Shown here: positions 24,149 through 36,494 of the stretch, piece after piece
Layout of the letters: every line of letters starts with the position of its first letter
How positions within the stretch are numbered: position 1 is the first letter of the stretch
Assembly: GCF_910592395.1 (NCBI RefSeq)
Contig: NC_088321.1
Location: forward strand, 16,120,001-16,184,000
From: Lineus longissimus
Lineage: Eukaryota > Nemertea > Pilidiophora > Heteronemertea > Lineidae
Reading direction: 5' to 3'
DNA length: 64,000 nt
Notes under the pieces: model-generated
Told to the model about the DNA's origin: nothing
The model's database searches: none
The model's input: only the letters and a program-made list of their open reading frames with translations
Made by a program: the position numbers and the translations under genes

Positions 24149-24252
24149 TGTGACTTGGGCACTATGATCGATGCTTGGAGTTGGAGAATGGACGGGTCAT
24201 GTGACTTGGGCACGATGATCGATGCTTGGATTTGGAGAATGGACGGGTTTCA
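24149..24252 (+). repeat. Two-copy direct repeat of about 51 bp
   Basis: Two adjacent copies begin gtgacttgggcac and end gagaatggacggg. The end is the reverse complement of the ccattctcc core of the 72-bp array nearby, so the two repeats share ancestry in opposite orientation. Confidence 0.6.
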
Positions 24253-24654
24253 TGAGAAACCGCGTGGAGGCGCTGAGGGGTTTGTTGGCCATGTTTGCGA
24301 TCATTTGATCTTTGCCATGTAAATAACACTTTTTTTCAATCAATTCGTGAAAAATCAAACGAAATGTACGCTTTAGAATGTAGTTATGGTAGTTGGCATT
24401 CAGAAAATCACAAGATTGAATGTTGTTTGGAGCCAGATGCGTTGGAGAAGAAGCAGTTTTTTCGCCTGCATTTTTGGGCACATCATGATCATTTTGCACT
24501 GAGTGACTGAGTGCAGTGCAGTGCTGCGAGTACCATCCACATGCATGTGACATGGATGTACAGGGTCATGACTGTTCTGTTAGCCTCGGGTCGCCTGCCC
24601 AGCGTAGCATGCGGTCGTGCATGTACCGGCGTGGGATCTCTATAGAGGCCCTCG

Positions 24655-24803
24655 CACCAGGCGGAGGAAGCCACTGAAGGCCACAACAAACAAGTACAAT
24701 TACCACCTATCGCCATGGTCGCACACCAGACCAGTTGCCATGATATTGATGATGATGATCTTTTACGTTCGTTGGGGCCCGCAGTGACTTCCTCCGCCTG
24801 GTG
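24655..24803. repeat. 22-bp inverted repeat between CALML4-like and SLC25A42 genes
   Basis: Left arm 24655-24676 (caccaggcggaggaag...) and right arm 24782-24803 are reverse complements with one mismatch, separated by about 105 bases. They could form a hairpin. The position is in the shared upstream region of two divergent genes. Confidence 0.6.
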
Positions 24804-25281
24804 TAAAACTAAAAGGGTCTATTCTGCGGAAACATGCCATCACACTCTTTCAGTCTTTGACTTGGCTGGGTCCACTCAGACTCAGTAGCTGTCGTTGTTG
24901 GAGATTCCGAGATGCTATCACTGTGACACTCGCACTGTCGGTTCACCATTGGCAATTTGATTAGCGTTTATATTGTTGATTGTATAATACTGAAATAAAG
25001 ACGTCCATCGTCTGTCGGGACCTCGTCCTCGGTCTTGGCGAGAGGACATCGTTGTGACATTTTCCCCCTTTTCCTGAGATTATTAATATGGTATGTTTTT
25101 AGCCTGGATCTCAGATAACCTCGGAGTGTACTGTATTATGGTCTTATATTTCATTATTTGTCATTCCTCTTAATCATTCTTCTTTTAGTGCAACTTCAAC
25201 AAATCAATAAAAGAAATTGGAAACTGGAGTTAGGGCTTGCTCGAGATGGCCGGGAGGTGACGAGAGGAGGCCTCGTGTAAG

Positions 25282-28200
25282 ATGACAGTTTCCATCAAGA
25301 GCAGAATGGAGGACACAGACTCTGGCGGGGTGAAGGCCGGGTCGGAGGGACATAATAACCTCCATCACTTGGACGACCACAACATCAATAAAAAGGTTGG
25401 TTGGAAGTGTAAATCATAAAATCATGGCATGAGATTGGTAAACTAACCGGCCCCTTTCTCCTTCCCATCTTTGGTTTTTGGTATACGGCTATTCTAGGAA
25501 GGTATGAATGTCTTACAACAACAAGTTTGAGGGTGTTGATTAGCGTCCTGAGGAAAAGCTTAAACCGCACGCGAATGTGTAGTTAGAAAACTTTTGTTGT
25601 GTGGTTTAATATTGTTCTGTTTGCGAAGCTGAAACCCATCCTGCTGCATTCCTGTACTTTTCCCACAGTTGGAATACACTCATGGAGTTTCAAAATGATG
25701 CGCCATTCACCTAGGCCTCGGTGGCAAAAAGTGTCCGAACATATTGATCAGCCCTACCAACACTTGCACGTCTATTTCTGGTCATGATTTACGCGGTAAT
25801 TGAGTATAAAGTCGTAAACAAGCTGATCAATTCTTCGCTATCAGTCAATATCCTTGGCCTTGTTCTACAATATTCAGGTCACTAACCAGACAGGGACACA
25901 ATCATTTCTAATAGTTTAGAATTGATTAGGTCAAGTTCCGAGGGATTCTGCCCGTGCCTGCACTCTTAATGATCATTTTCTATCTGGACCAAATCATTGT
26001 CAGTGTGAATTAGTTAACTACTGACATGAATAGTAAATTCTTTACTGTATGTGCTCACACATATAAGGTTGCCCCTTTCATAGTGTGCTCTAAGCCTTCT
26101 CTGGAGGAAAACCTTTGGCTGCTTTGGGAGTGGGGTTTTCACAGAAATAACTCATTTTCGTGGCTTGTGATTAGGTGATTAGGTCCCCCTAGGAGCAGAT
26201 GAGGACATGATTAGTGGTGCCCTCGCTCTAGATCATGATGATTGCCTTCATCATCAATAAACAGCTGCCCATTGGCTCCTCCTCCTACATCGTTGATAGT
26301 AAGCTGTGGCCAAATTGAATGTTTTTCTCAAGAAATTCATTGAATATACATAACATGAAGGGTTATTAAAGAGCTCTGCTGGCTTGACCATAGAACAATT
26401 AAATCACAGGTGTATTGACTGTTAAGATCTGGCCTGAACTAGTACATGTAAGGGCAGTATTATGTTCTGATGAGGGTGCCTACAGGATAAATATCTGAAG
26501 TATACATTATAATTTATGGCAAAATATGAAGGTTAATTAGTCTTGATTATTGTCCTTGCACATCTGTACAACTCTGAGCCAGATTTTGATTACATTTATT
26601 GCCAAATCAAAAAGTATGTCACCGCTGACAATAGGTACTCAAGTCAATCTTGGTGTGATTCAGTGAATGAGAATATTTTGACAGACGGTTGTGAGACATG
26701 CAAAAAATTGGGTCGGGTTCAGTCTGGTGATTGATGATTTGGGGCTTGAAGGAATGGGATGCGTTTCAGTGCTGTGCATGGATGGACTGAGAAATTAATA
26801 TGATTCCAGAGCTTTTAGTGCGTTGATTTAGGACACAGGAAACTGGAGACAGCAAGTGGTGTCTTAATCCAGCCTTTGTGCCTTGCAGTCAGAACAAAGT
26901 CATTTCCTTCAAGACGGACACATGGCTGCCCTGAACCTTGGGTCACCGAGCGCTGTGCCTTCACCGCCGGCCTACGTCAGTATCCCCGGTCATCTCATCT
27001 CAGAAGACGCTGACACAACACAAAATGATACTTTGAAACGTGTATGTAATCCTTCCGTCTGTTCTCATTACATGCATTCTCGTCCGGGGACAGTTGACAA
27101 GTGCATGTTTCCCATGAGCCTTTGCAGTGGCTGCGTCCCATCATGCTTTGCTTCAATGCAGATTCTCATCTAATTCACTTCATTTCGTTTCAGTTTGTTT
27201 TCAGGTTTGTGACCCCTGTTTTGTTGTACCTTTAGACCCTATCTCATCCCCATAAATGGTCTTCAGTCACTTCATTTGCTTACATGGGTCGGCCTTTCAC
27301 ATGTATGCCTTGACATCTTATAATTGCGTAGCCTGTTTTGGGGAAATGTTTTTTCCCTTTTTCAAGTTATTCTAAGTTATTTTAGAGGCAAACATTTGTT
27401 AACCATGCTCTTGTCTCCTTTTGATTTTAGATCACGAATCGAAACAAAATCATCACGTCTCTAGTCTCCGGTGCCATGGCCGGTGCCATTGCCAAAACGA
27501 CAATTGCTCCACTTGATAGGACAAAGATACGATTCCAATGTAAGTGTCTGACGTGACTTGCTCTCTGTTCTTGTTTCAGTGTGGGGGAGCAGTATCTTCT
27601 CTTACTGACTGATGCTTCGGGGCAACACATTTTTAAACAGCGCCACCTGAGGGGACGACACATTTTACAAAATCGTTTTGTGAAAACCTTTGCTTCAGAA
27701 ATCATTATCAAGATCTCCCTTGGGGCATTTAAAACATCATGCTATGAAAAAAAGGTATAGCGTTTAGAATAAAATGTTGTTAACTCTTCCATCTTTCAGC
27801 ATCCAATATACCTTTCTCAGCCCGACAGGCAGCAAAGTTTTTAGTCAACTCCGTCAAAAATTACGGTTTCAGGAGTTTATGGCGGGGGAACTCTGCAACA
27901 ATGGCCAGGATCGTACCGTATGCTTCCCTCCAGTACACAGCTCATGAGCAGTGGAAACGAGTTCTTAATACGGAGAATAAAAAGTAAGTTAGAATTGATT
28001 TTATATGTGTAACCTGGCTATTCCTCAGTTGAAGACAGAATTTTAGGGTAGACTTAAACTTCTGAATTATTCTCAAGTTTTTCTATTTCATCTTTCAGAG
28101 AGCTACCACCATTTCCACGTTTTCTCGCTGGGTCCCTTGCCGGTGTGACAGCAGTCTCATTGACATACCCTCTCGACTTGGCACGGGCGCGCATGGCAGT

Positions 28201-31200
28201 CACAGAGAAGAAACGGTGAGAGCAGTTTGCATTGATTAGTCTGGAGTCTGAGTCTGTGGTTGTTGGATGAGACTTATAGCCGTGGTCCCTTGTACCTGAG
28301 AGTCTAAGTAAGGACATGTAACCCTGGCAAGTGCTGCCCTTCACCAGGGGAATACAGTCTTTTTGTTACTGATAGTTTCTTGGTGAAATATCATATTTCC
28401 TCATTACCTTCACTTGCAGATACAGTAGTTTATCGAGTGTCTTCCTCAAGATCTACCGTGAGGAGGGATTACGGAAACTCTACCGTGGTTTCAACCCGAC
28501 TGTATTAGGTGCTATCCCATACTCAGGAACCGGCTTCTTTACCTACGAGACATTGAAAAAGTTACATTCTGGTGAGTGGACATGAGTTGCCTTAAACATG
28601 GATCCTTGCTGGGCCCCAGATGTGTGTTGCTAACTGAAGTAGTGTCAGTGAGTGGACATGAGTTGCCTTAAACATGGATCCTTGCTGGGCCCCAGATGTG
28701 TGTTGCTAACTGAAGTAGTGTCAGTGAGTGGACATGAGTTGCCTTAAACATGGATCCTTGCTGGGCCCCAGATGTGTGTTGCTAACTGAAGTAGTGTCAG
28801 TGAGTGGACATGAGTTGCCTTAAACATGGATCCTTGCTGGGCCCCAGATGTGTGTTGCTAACTGAAGTAGTGTCAGTGAGTGGACATGAGTTGCCTTAAA
28901 CATGGATCCTTGCTGGGCCCCAGATGTGTGTTGCTAACTGAAGTAGTGTCAGTGAGTGGACATGAGTTGCCTTAAACATGGATCCTTGCTGGGCCCCAGA
29001 TGTGTGTTGCTAACTGAAGTAGTGTCAGTGAGTGGACATGAGTTGCCTTAAACATGGATCCTTGCTGGGCCCCAGATGTGTGTTGCTAACTGAAGTAGTG
29101 TCAGTGAGTGGACATGAGTTGCCTTAAACATGGATCCTTGCTGGGCCCCAGATGTGTGTTGCTAACTGAAGTAGTGTCAGTGAGTGGACATGAGTTGCCT
29201 TAAACATGGATCCTTGCTGGGCCCCAGATGTGTGTTGCTAACTGAAGTAGTGTCAGTGAGTGGACATGAGTTGCCTTAAACATGGATCCTTGCTGGGCCC
29301 CAGATGTGTGTTGCTAACTGTAGTAGTGTCAGTGAGTGGACATGAGTTGCCTTAAACATGGATCCTTGCTGGGCCCAGATGTGTGTTGCTAACTGAATTA
29401 GTGTCAGTGAGTGGACATGAGTTGCCTTAAACATGGATCCTTGCTGGGCCCCAGATGTGTGTTGCTAACTGAAGTAGTGTCAGTGAGTGGACATGAGTTG
29501 CCTTAAACATGGATCCTTGCTGGGCCCCAGATGTGTGTTGCTAACTGAAGTAGTGTCAGTGAGTGGACATGAGTTGCCTTAAACATGGATCCTTGCTGGG
29601 CCCCAGATGTGTGTTGCTAACTGTAGTAGTGTCAGTGAGTGGACATGAGTTGCCTTAAACATGGATCCTTGCTGGGCCCAGATGTGTGTTGCTAACTGAA
29701 TTAGTGTCAGTGAGTGGACATGAGTTGCCTTAAACATGGATCCTTGCTGGGCCCCAGATGTGTGTTGCTAACTGAAGTAGTGTCAGTGAGTGGACATGAG
29801 TTGCCTTAAACATGGATCCTTGCTGGGCCCCAGATGTGTGTTGCTAACTGAAGTAGTGTCAGTGAGTGGACATGAGTTGCCTTAAACATGGATCCTTGCT
29901 GGGCCCCAGATGTGTGTTGCTAACTGAAGTAGTGTCAGTGAGTGGACATGAGTTGCCTTAAACATGGATCCTTGCTGGGCCCCAGATGTGTGTTGCTAAC
30001 TGTAGTAGTGTCAGTGAGTGGACATGAGTTGCCTTAAACATGGATCCTTGCTGGGCCCAGATGTGTGTTGCTAACTGAATTAGTGTCAGTGAGTGGACAT
30101 GAGTTGCCTTAAACATGGATCCTTGCTGGGCCCCAGATGTGTGTTGCTAACTGAAGTAGTGTCAGTGAGTGGACATGAGTTGCCTTAAACATGGATCCTT
30201 GCTGGGCCCCAGATGTGTGTTGCTAACTGAAGTAGTGTCAGTGAGTGGACATGAGTTGCCTTAAACATGGATCCTTGCTGGGCCCCAGATGTGTGTTGCT
30301 AACTGTAGTAGTGTCAGTGAGTGGACATGAGTTGCCTTAAACATGGATCCTTGCTGGGCCCAGATGTGTGTTGCTAACTGAATTAGTGTCAGTGAGTGGA
30401 CATGAGTTGCCTTAAACATGGATCCTTGCTGGGCCCCAGATGTGTGTTGCTAACTGAAGTAGTGTCAGTGAGTGGACATGAGTTGCCTTAAACATGGATC
30501 CTTGCTTGGCCCCAGATGTGTGTTGCTAACTGTAGTAGTGTCAGTCTAATATTACATGTTGTTTTTCTGTATTCTGTTGTGACAACAAGAGGTGTAATGT
30601 GTCTTGCAGGAGCTCTGGTCCCCTCCAATATCCTCTGCAGTGTGCCTTCCCATTACATGCTAACACATTGATGATCTCTCTCAATGATTCAGCCAGTGAA
30701 AGCCCCTGCAGTTTCAAGTCTTTACAAATCTCTCTAACCTTTCAGAATACTCTGGTAAGAAGAACCCCTCACCGTTGGAGCGGTTGTGTTTTGGTGCTGT
30801 TGCGGGCCTGTGTGGGCAGACGTCTTCCTATCCTCTGGACATCGTGAGGCGGAGGATGCAAACAGCAGGTATGTATCACTTCAACACCGTTCACACATGC
30901 CAAGCCTGGTTGTCACTAACGCTGGCGTCGACTCAGCCAAGCGTCAGGACAGAGAATCCCCTCTGAGGTTTGCACTTGACTTACATACCCTTGAGTTAAG
31001 ATACTGTTTACTCCATGAAGAATATTACGAATAGGAGATACGACCAGTCTCTTGGACTGGTACCATGTCCTGAAGAGAACAGAATCAAAGCGACACAAGG
31101 TCAAAATGTCCCGATTACAATTTCATGTTTTCTTTCAGGTGTATTCAACCTCGACACCAAGTACCCTACGATATTAGAGACTTGTCGCACTGTCATTCGT

Positions 31201-31341
31201 GAAGAAGGATTACGTCGTGGACTTTATAAAGGCCTCAGCATGAACTTCATCAAAGGCCCCATCGCGGTCGGGATTAGTTTTATGACGTTTGACTTAATCA
31301 ATAGATATTTAAGACAATGGATACTGGTGACGCAGCATTGA
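25282..31341 (+). CDS. SLC25A42: Mitochondrial coenzyme A carrier, SLC25A42
   Basis: Eight exons: 25282-25395, 26889-27041, 27431-27539, 27800-27983, 28099-28215, 28420-28571, 30746-30868 and 31139-31341. All junction phases agree and give 384 residues. Three mitochondrial-carrier repeats carry the signature motifs PLDRTK, PLDLAR and PLDIVR. SLC25A42 landmarks include [83 protein letters not shown] and [14 protein letters not shown]. The family imports CoA (and adenine nucleotides) across the inner mitochondrial membrane in exchange for matrix nucleotides. The N-terminus before the first repeat is about 89 residues, longer than the roughly 30 of the human protein, and low in complexity. Use of the first ATG at 25282 is not certain, since an in-frame ATG in exon 2 (MAALNLGS) would shorten it. 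Intron 6 is filled by a 76-bp tandem array. Confidence 0.92.
28230..28350 (+). mobile_element. Fragment of the same SINE family as 56061-56387
   Basis: The stretch shares the body segments ggatgagact..., gccgtggtcccttgtacctg and an agtgtcta-like end with the complete SINE at 56061-56387. The tRNA-like head is absent. It lies in SLC25A42 intron 5. Confidence 0.55.
28572..30543 (+). repeat. 76-bp tandem array, 26 copies, at the start of SLC25A42 intron 6
   Basis: The array begins exactly at base +1 of the intron. Each unit starts GTGAGTGGACATGAG and contains a GGGCCCCAG block. There are 22 units of 76 bp and 4 of 75 bp (one C lost). Three variant types occur in a pattern A9-B-C-A2-B-C-A3-B-C-A2-B-C-A-B', so B is followed by C at every internal occurrence. 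Copies are otherwise nearly identical, which points to recent homogenisation. Confidence 0.95.
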
Positions 31342-33241
31342 TAGGATTACTTACCTCTAAGCGGCAATGGACTCTTCTGGGCAAAGGGAAACTGTGAAGG
31401 ATTGGGAAGTTCTATTTTGGATTATTGGGATGACAACCTCAGGGATTGTTTGCGATTATTTGAAGGACTGACCGTCTGGATTAATGAATCGTAAAGACTG
31501 GAAACAATAACAGTGTGGACTTAGAATGTGCCATTTTCGATGCGGAGGCTACTGTGAGAGCATCATCAGTCCTGCCTGTGATATCATATGTACTGTACGT
31601 GTCTACGTCTCTGCTGTTAAATAGTAAGTAGATCAGAGCTGCACTGCTCTTTATTACTGTAATCACAGTGAGAATCAGCCATCATCTTGGGAGCCTTATT
31701 CAGGTTTCATGTGGCCACTCGGGGCCAATCATGTTTGGCTGGCCATTCCCGCCACGGTCCATGGCGGCCGCCATTTACATCATATCATGCCTCGTATATG
31801 ACGCCATAACAAATCCGTTGCGACAAGGTCCATCTTTTCGGTCGCCGGTCTGTTTTTGGCACTGAGACGTTAATTTTGTCCCTTGAACAGCCAATTTAAA
31901 CACCTCATGTATTTCATGTGGCAATATTTCTGCACAGAAAGTTGGTCAGTTTTGATTTATCTTAATATTTATCTCAATATTAACAACTTGAACAATCGTA
32001 GTGCTACCTCAAGATCTACTCACTCTTTAACTTAATCAGTGAGTGTTTAGTGTTTGTCCAATCGTCTTTAACAAGTTTGGAGTTGTCTAGCTGCTAGTTC
32101 CTGGGTTATAAGCACGCTTGCCTTGATGTGACTGATGGTAGTATCCTCGGCAGAGGAACATGACTATTATGAGTGGCAGCCTCGACCAGTTTGAACATGC
32201 TTATGAGCAATAACTTGACCTACATTATGGCCATGCTGTTGTTATGTTTTAGAAAATATATCTACTTTGTTACTGGTTGTGCTTTCACGAGGTTGTATGG
32301 TATATGTATCTAGTCTTATTTTATGTGTAAAGTTTGTTTTAAAGTATTTACAAAACCATGATAGCAGGGAGGTTAAGAATGGTCCATTTCCCACAGATGA
32401 GATCAAGGTATAGTCCTGGTAACTCAAAGTTGGAAACACTTACTGCTTGAATGACCTAAAGTTGTTTTCCCGACGGTCTTGATGACCTGGAGCGGGGAAA
32501 CCCCACTGAAACTGCCGACATCCTAAACAAAAGGAATCACCTCATTTTCAGAGTTGTTGTGGCCTCTCTTAACCTTCCTGTTACTTTTATGTCAAGATGT
32601 GTAGTATATTATCAGATATTGTTATCATGACAAGAACTCTTGGTTCGAAAAGTTGATTTTCACATCATAAAAAGAACAAATACCTTGCTTTTTAAAAACT
32701 GGGTTTGAATCAGTTGTTGCGGCATTCTGCTGAACTTCTTTTTACCTTTGATATGGGTACCGTGGTATACTTACTTGGGCAATTCATTGAGTCCATCTGG
32801 GAAACTCGGGGGTGTTGTGGTTAACATTCACAAATTTATCAGGTCATTTCCATGCTATTTTCAAGATGTGGTTGATATTACTGATTTGTGATTTATTGAT
32901 TTGCTCAAAGTTGATGATGAAATGTATAATACTTTAGTGTACAACAGGCTAGTGAAATTCTTCCTTGAAATTATGATTGGGTCACAGTAATTTGAAGAAT
33001 GATATCTAAGAAGTATGTTACTTCAGTGTGCAACAGGCTAGTGAAATTCTACCTTGAAATTTTGATTGGGTTACTTAGGTTATAAGCTGCGCTGCATTGT
33101 CATTGAATCTTAAAACATCCAAAATTTACCTGCTCTATGTCAGGATCATTTCTCTTAACTATCAAATGTTGCTTTGATGAAAGGAGAGGTCTATTTATCC
33201 TACTCCGTCTTCAAATGGCGGCCATTGTTATTGGTGCGTCA

Positions 33242-33719
33242 TTAAATCACACTTTCCGCTACCCTGGCGGGCATTTTGGTAGCTAAAGGTAGCACTGGAT
33301 CGATTTCGGCGGCTGCTGTATCTTTGGCTTCACAAGGTGATCCCTCATTATCTGGCTTGTTTTTGGCGGCTGTTGTTGCTTTGGTACGAATTGGTGGAGG
33401 AGATATCGTGACTCCCCAATCTGCTCTGCGATCCTTTATGGCTAGGGTACGAACAAGGGAACGATCGGTTGATCCGAGATCAAGGGGCATACGTCGAGTA
33501 TTCCGTATCATACCTCAATGCAACTCAGCCTCATCTTGGGTCAGACGTTCAGGGAGAATCAATTTGGTGATCCAATTTCTGGTTGCGGCTAACTGGGTCT
33601 ACTCTGGCGTCCGATTCCAGACCATTAGCGTACTCTTCCATATAAGGCTGCGGCTGGGAACGAACATCGCCGTACTGGGTCCTCGCATGATAAGTGGACA
33701 GTGACACCGCATCCAGATT
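33242..33719 (-). pseudogene. Possible decayed coding fragment in the 784-bp unit, copy 1
   Basis: On the minus strand a protein-like stretch (for example YMEEYANGLESDARVDPVS) stops, and the frame appears to continue in another register with ERLTQDEAELH, a stop, then 89 open codons to 33242. The composition looks like a real hydrophilic protein, but I recognise no family, and the opposite strand is also open for 142 codons. The same breaks are present in copy 2, so they predate the duplication if this was ever a gene. Confidence 0.25.
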
Positions 33720-34025
33720 TTGATGATGAGTTATAAAACTTCAAAAAAGATTCAAAGCAACTTCAAAATAATTGAGAAGGACAAATATCGTACGGGTTTT
33801 TGATTTGACCTAATTTTCAAGGTGGACTTTGGTTTGACTTATATACTATACATGTAGCATGTTTTTTAACGAGGATGAATTCCTAACCACCAAATATCTA
33901 TACGGTGAGCACAATGGCCCCTGGCCGTTTCATTTCTCTTAACTATCAAATGTTGCTTTGATGAAAGGAGAGGTCTATTTATCCTACTCCGACTTCAAAT
34001 GGCGGCCATTGTTATTGGTGCGTCA

Positions 34026-34503
34026 TTAAATCACACTTTCCGCTACCCTGGCGGGCATTTTGGTAGCTAAAGGTAGCACTGGATCGATTTCGGCGGCTGC
34101 TGTATCTTTGGCTTCACAAGGTGATCCCTCATTATCTGGCTTGTTTTTGGCGGCTGTTGTTGCTTTGGTACGAATTGGTGGAGGAGATATCGTGACTCCC
34201 CAATCTGCTCTGCGATCCTTTATGGCTAGGGTACGAACAAGGGAACGATCGGTTGATCCGAGATCAAGGGGCATGCGTCGAGTATTCCGTATCATACCTC
34301 AATGCAACTCAGCCTCATCTTGGGTCAGACGTTCAGGGAGAATCAATTTGGTGATCCAATTTCTGGTTGCGGCTAACTGGGTCTACTCTGGCGTCCGATT
34401 CCAGACCATTAGCGTACTCTTCCATATAAGGCTGCGGCTGGGAACGAACATCGCCGTACTGGGTCCTCGCATGATAAGTGGGCAGTGACACCGCATCCAG
34501 ATT
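34026..34503 (-). pseudogene. Possible decayed coding fragment in the 784-bp unit, copy 2
   Basis: This is the second copy of the fragment at 33242-33719, with the same stop and frame change and almost no sequence difference. No family is recognised. Confidence 0.22.
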
Positions 34504-35096
34504 TTGATGATGAGTTATAAAACTTCAAAAAAGATTCAAAGCAACTTCAAAACATTTGAGAAGTACAAATATCGACGTACGGGTTTTTGATTTGACCTAA
34601 TTTTCAAGGTGGACTTTGGTTTGACTTATATACTATACATGTAGCACGTTTTTCTTGACGAGGATGAATTCCTAACCACCAAATATCTATACAGTGAGCA
34701 CAATGGCCCCTGGCCGTTTCATTTCTCTTAACTATCAAATGTTGCTTTGATGCAAGGAGAGGTCTCTTTCTCCGTCTTCAAATGGCAGCCATTTCCTGGA
34801 AATATCTTGTTTACAAAGTGACCCGGTTGTAATTCTGATGTGGCAGTTCACTTACCTATTGCACAATGATGTGATGGACCTCACATACGTCTCCCAACTA
34901 CCTGTACGATGTCAAAACTTAATGATCCTCCTTAAATTGTAATGAACTCATGAGTGTTCAAGCTGAGTATGTTTTGTAAATAGTGAACTTTGAACCAGTC
35001 GGCAGAAGCGTTTGAGAGCTGTAACAATAGCTCTCAGCTACTGACTGGGGAGAAGAAGCTATACAAGCCAGCAGTTGTGATAAAATCTTTGTATAA

Positions 35097-35102
35097 AATA
35101 AA
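35097..35102 (+). terminator. Candidate polyadenylation signal AATAAA, SLC25A42
   Basis: A canonical AATAAA 3.7 kb after the stop codon. The distance is long, so an earlier variant signal may be used instead. Confidence 0.3.
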
Positions 35103-35530
35103 TGATACTGAATGATAATAACATTGCTGTTATCTTGGTGTTGTGCATCAGCTTTCTTATCTTCATGTTGACATCTTTCATGGAGCTGTACTGAAGTCTC
35201 AGGTTGGAGGAGATTCTACTCAATCATGGTCCATGTGTTGACTACCTATCTGGATTAGCTCTGAAAAGGAATTTGAATACAGCTGAAACTGGCAAAGAGG
35301 GGGTTAATACTGAGGACATTTCATTCTCGGATGACTGTATGGAGAGCACTTCAAAGAGATGACACTAGTCACTATCTCATGAGAAGGTGATGACAAAGTC
35401 TCATGCAAGAAGACAACAAACCTCATGAAAAAGATGTCTTTATATTTAAAGAGACAAACAGGATGAGAGGGTTAATATCATCCTTGGGGTCAAGGAGCAA
35501 AACCATAAGCTCATACAAGCATACTCTTTG

Positions 35531-35655
35531 CAGTGCTGCTCTCTGTTGGCCAAAATAAGAACCCACCTAAACAGTACAGTGCTGCCCTCTGTTGGCAAAA
35601 ATAAGAACCAACCTTAACATTACAGTGCTGCCCTCTTTTGGCAAAATGAAGAACT
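35531..35655. repeat. 46-bp tandem repeat, about three copies
   Basis: Units start at 35531, 35577 and 35623 with cagtgctgcyctctkttggc and include an aaataagaac segment. Divergence between the copies is modest. Confidence 0.75.
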
Positions 35656-36494
35656 AGAATCGCACTCCGTAACCGCTCGTCGGAGCGGAACGAAACCACC
35701 GCCAACGGTGTTAGTGAAGCCTAAATAGCATGTATACCAATTTTCAGCCCCATATTCCAACTCCTTCATGGTTTTCTAGACCCCCCCTAAAAAACACCAA
35801 ATTTTTGAGGCCTAAATCCTTAAATCACGTTTTTACCTTGGATCCAGGTGAAAATATTTTTAGATGTACACCAATGTGTACACACTAAAATCACCTAAGG
35901 CCTAGGGTCCAGGCTGTTTTTGCTTTTTTTCGACCTTTTTCGACGTGGTCTGTTTTTGCCTTTCGGATCGCGCTATCGCCCCGAAACTTTGGGATATCGT
36001 AGATTGCCCCATAAATAGCTCACCATAGCAGCGAAATTTTGATATCATCGCTCGTTTCATGAGAATCTCAAAATATCGTCAAAAATGATATTTTGTCCAT
36101 TATCATCAAACGACCAGATAAAGATGAAAATTTTTACAAGATTTCGATAGACAATATACACATGATCATATATACAAGAGATTGGATTAAAAAATGTTAA
36201 CCCTTTGCTATACAAGACATTTCGAGAAATGGCCTTCTTCAGTTGTGCTATTTTGACAGTTTATGGCCAAAATTTTCTCAGAAGTGACGACACATGAAGA
36301 GAAATAAGCCAAAAGAACCGTAACTCATAAAATAACCAGGCCTGTTCTCAAACTGGGCGAATTACAGCAAATTTTCGTGAAAATATCATTAAAAAATGTC
36401 TATCACGGCCAAAAACTGTATCAAATTGATGTCGGAATGGAACGAAAATGTTCTCATTGCGTTTATTGGCGTCGGACGACAAAATGCCGTAATT

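Larger units (their letters stand above)
23980..25281. promoter_or_regulatory. Shared upstream region of divergent CALML4-like and SLC25A42 genes
   Basis: The two genes are transcribed away from each other, with start codons at 23272 (minus) and 25282 (plus). The region holds the repeat copies noted and a plus-strand AATAAA near 24993 of unknown use. A purine-rich leader (about 25225-25281) precedes the SLC25A42 ATG. No core promoter motif could be assigned. Confidence 0.35.
33148..34796. repeat. 784-bp tandem duplication, two full copies and a third partial
   Basis: Units begin near 33148, 33932 and 34716, each with atttctcttaactatcaaat, and differ by only a few bases over 784 bp. The third copy breaks off after about 80 bases. 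Both full copies hold matching open frames on both strands (plus 142 codons, minus 89 codons). Confidence 0.9.
31342..35120 (+). other. Predicted 3' UTR and downstream region of SLC25A42
   Basis: No coding exon is supported. The first canonical plus-strand AATAAA that I find is at 35097-35102. ATTAAA variants occur near 33239 and 34023. A diverged direct repeat (gcaacaggctagtgaaattc) is found near 32943 and 33030. A 784-bp tandem duplication fills 33148-34796. Confidence 0.4.

Noticed and set aside
28572-30543. CRISPR-like look of regularly repeated units
   Set aside because: The units are contiguous with no unique spacers, and the locus is in an animal intron.
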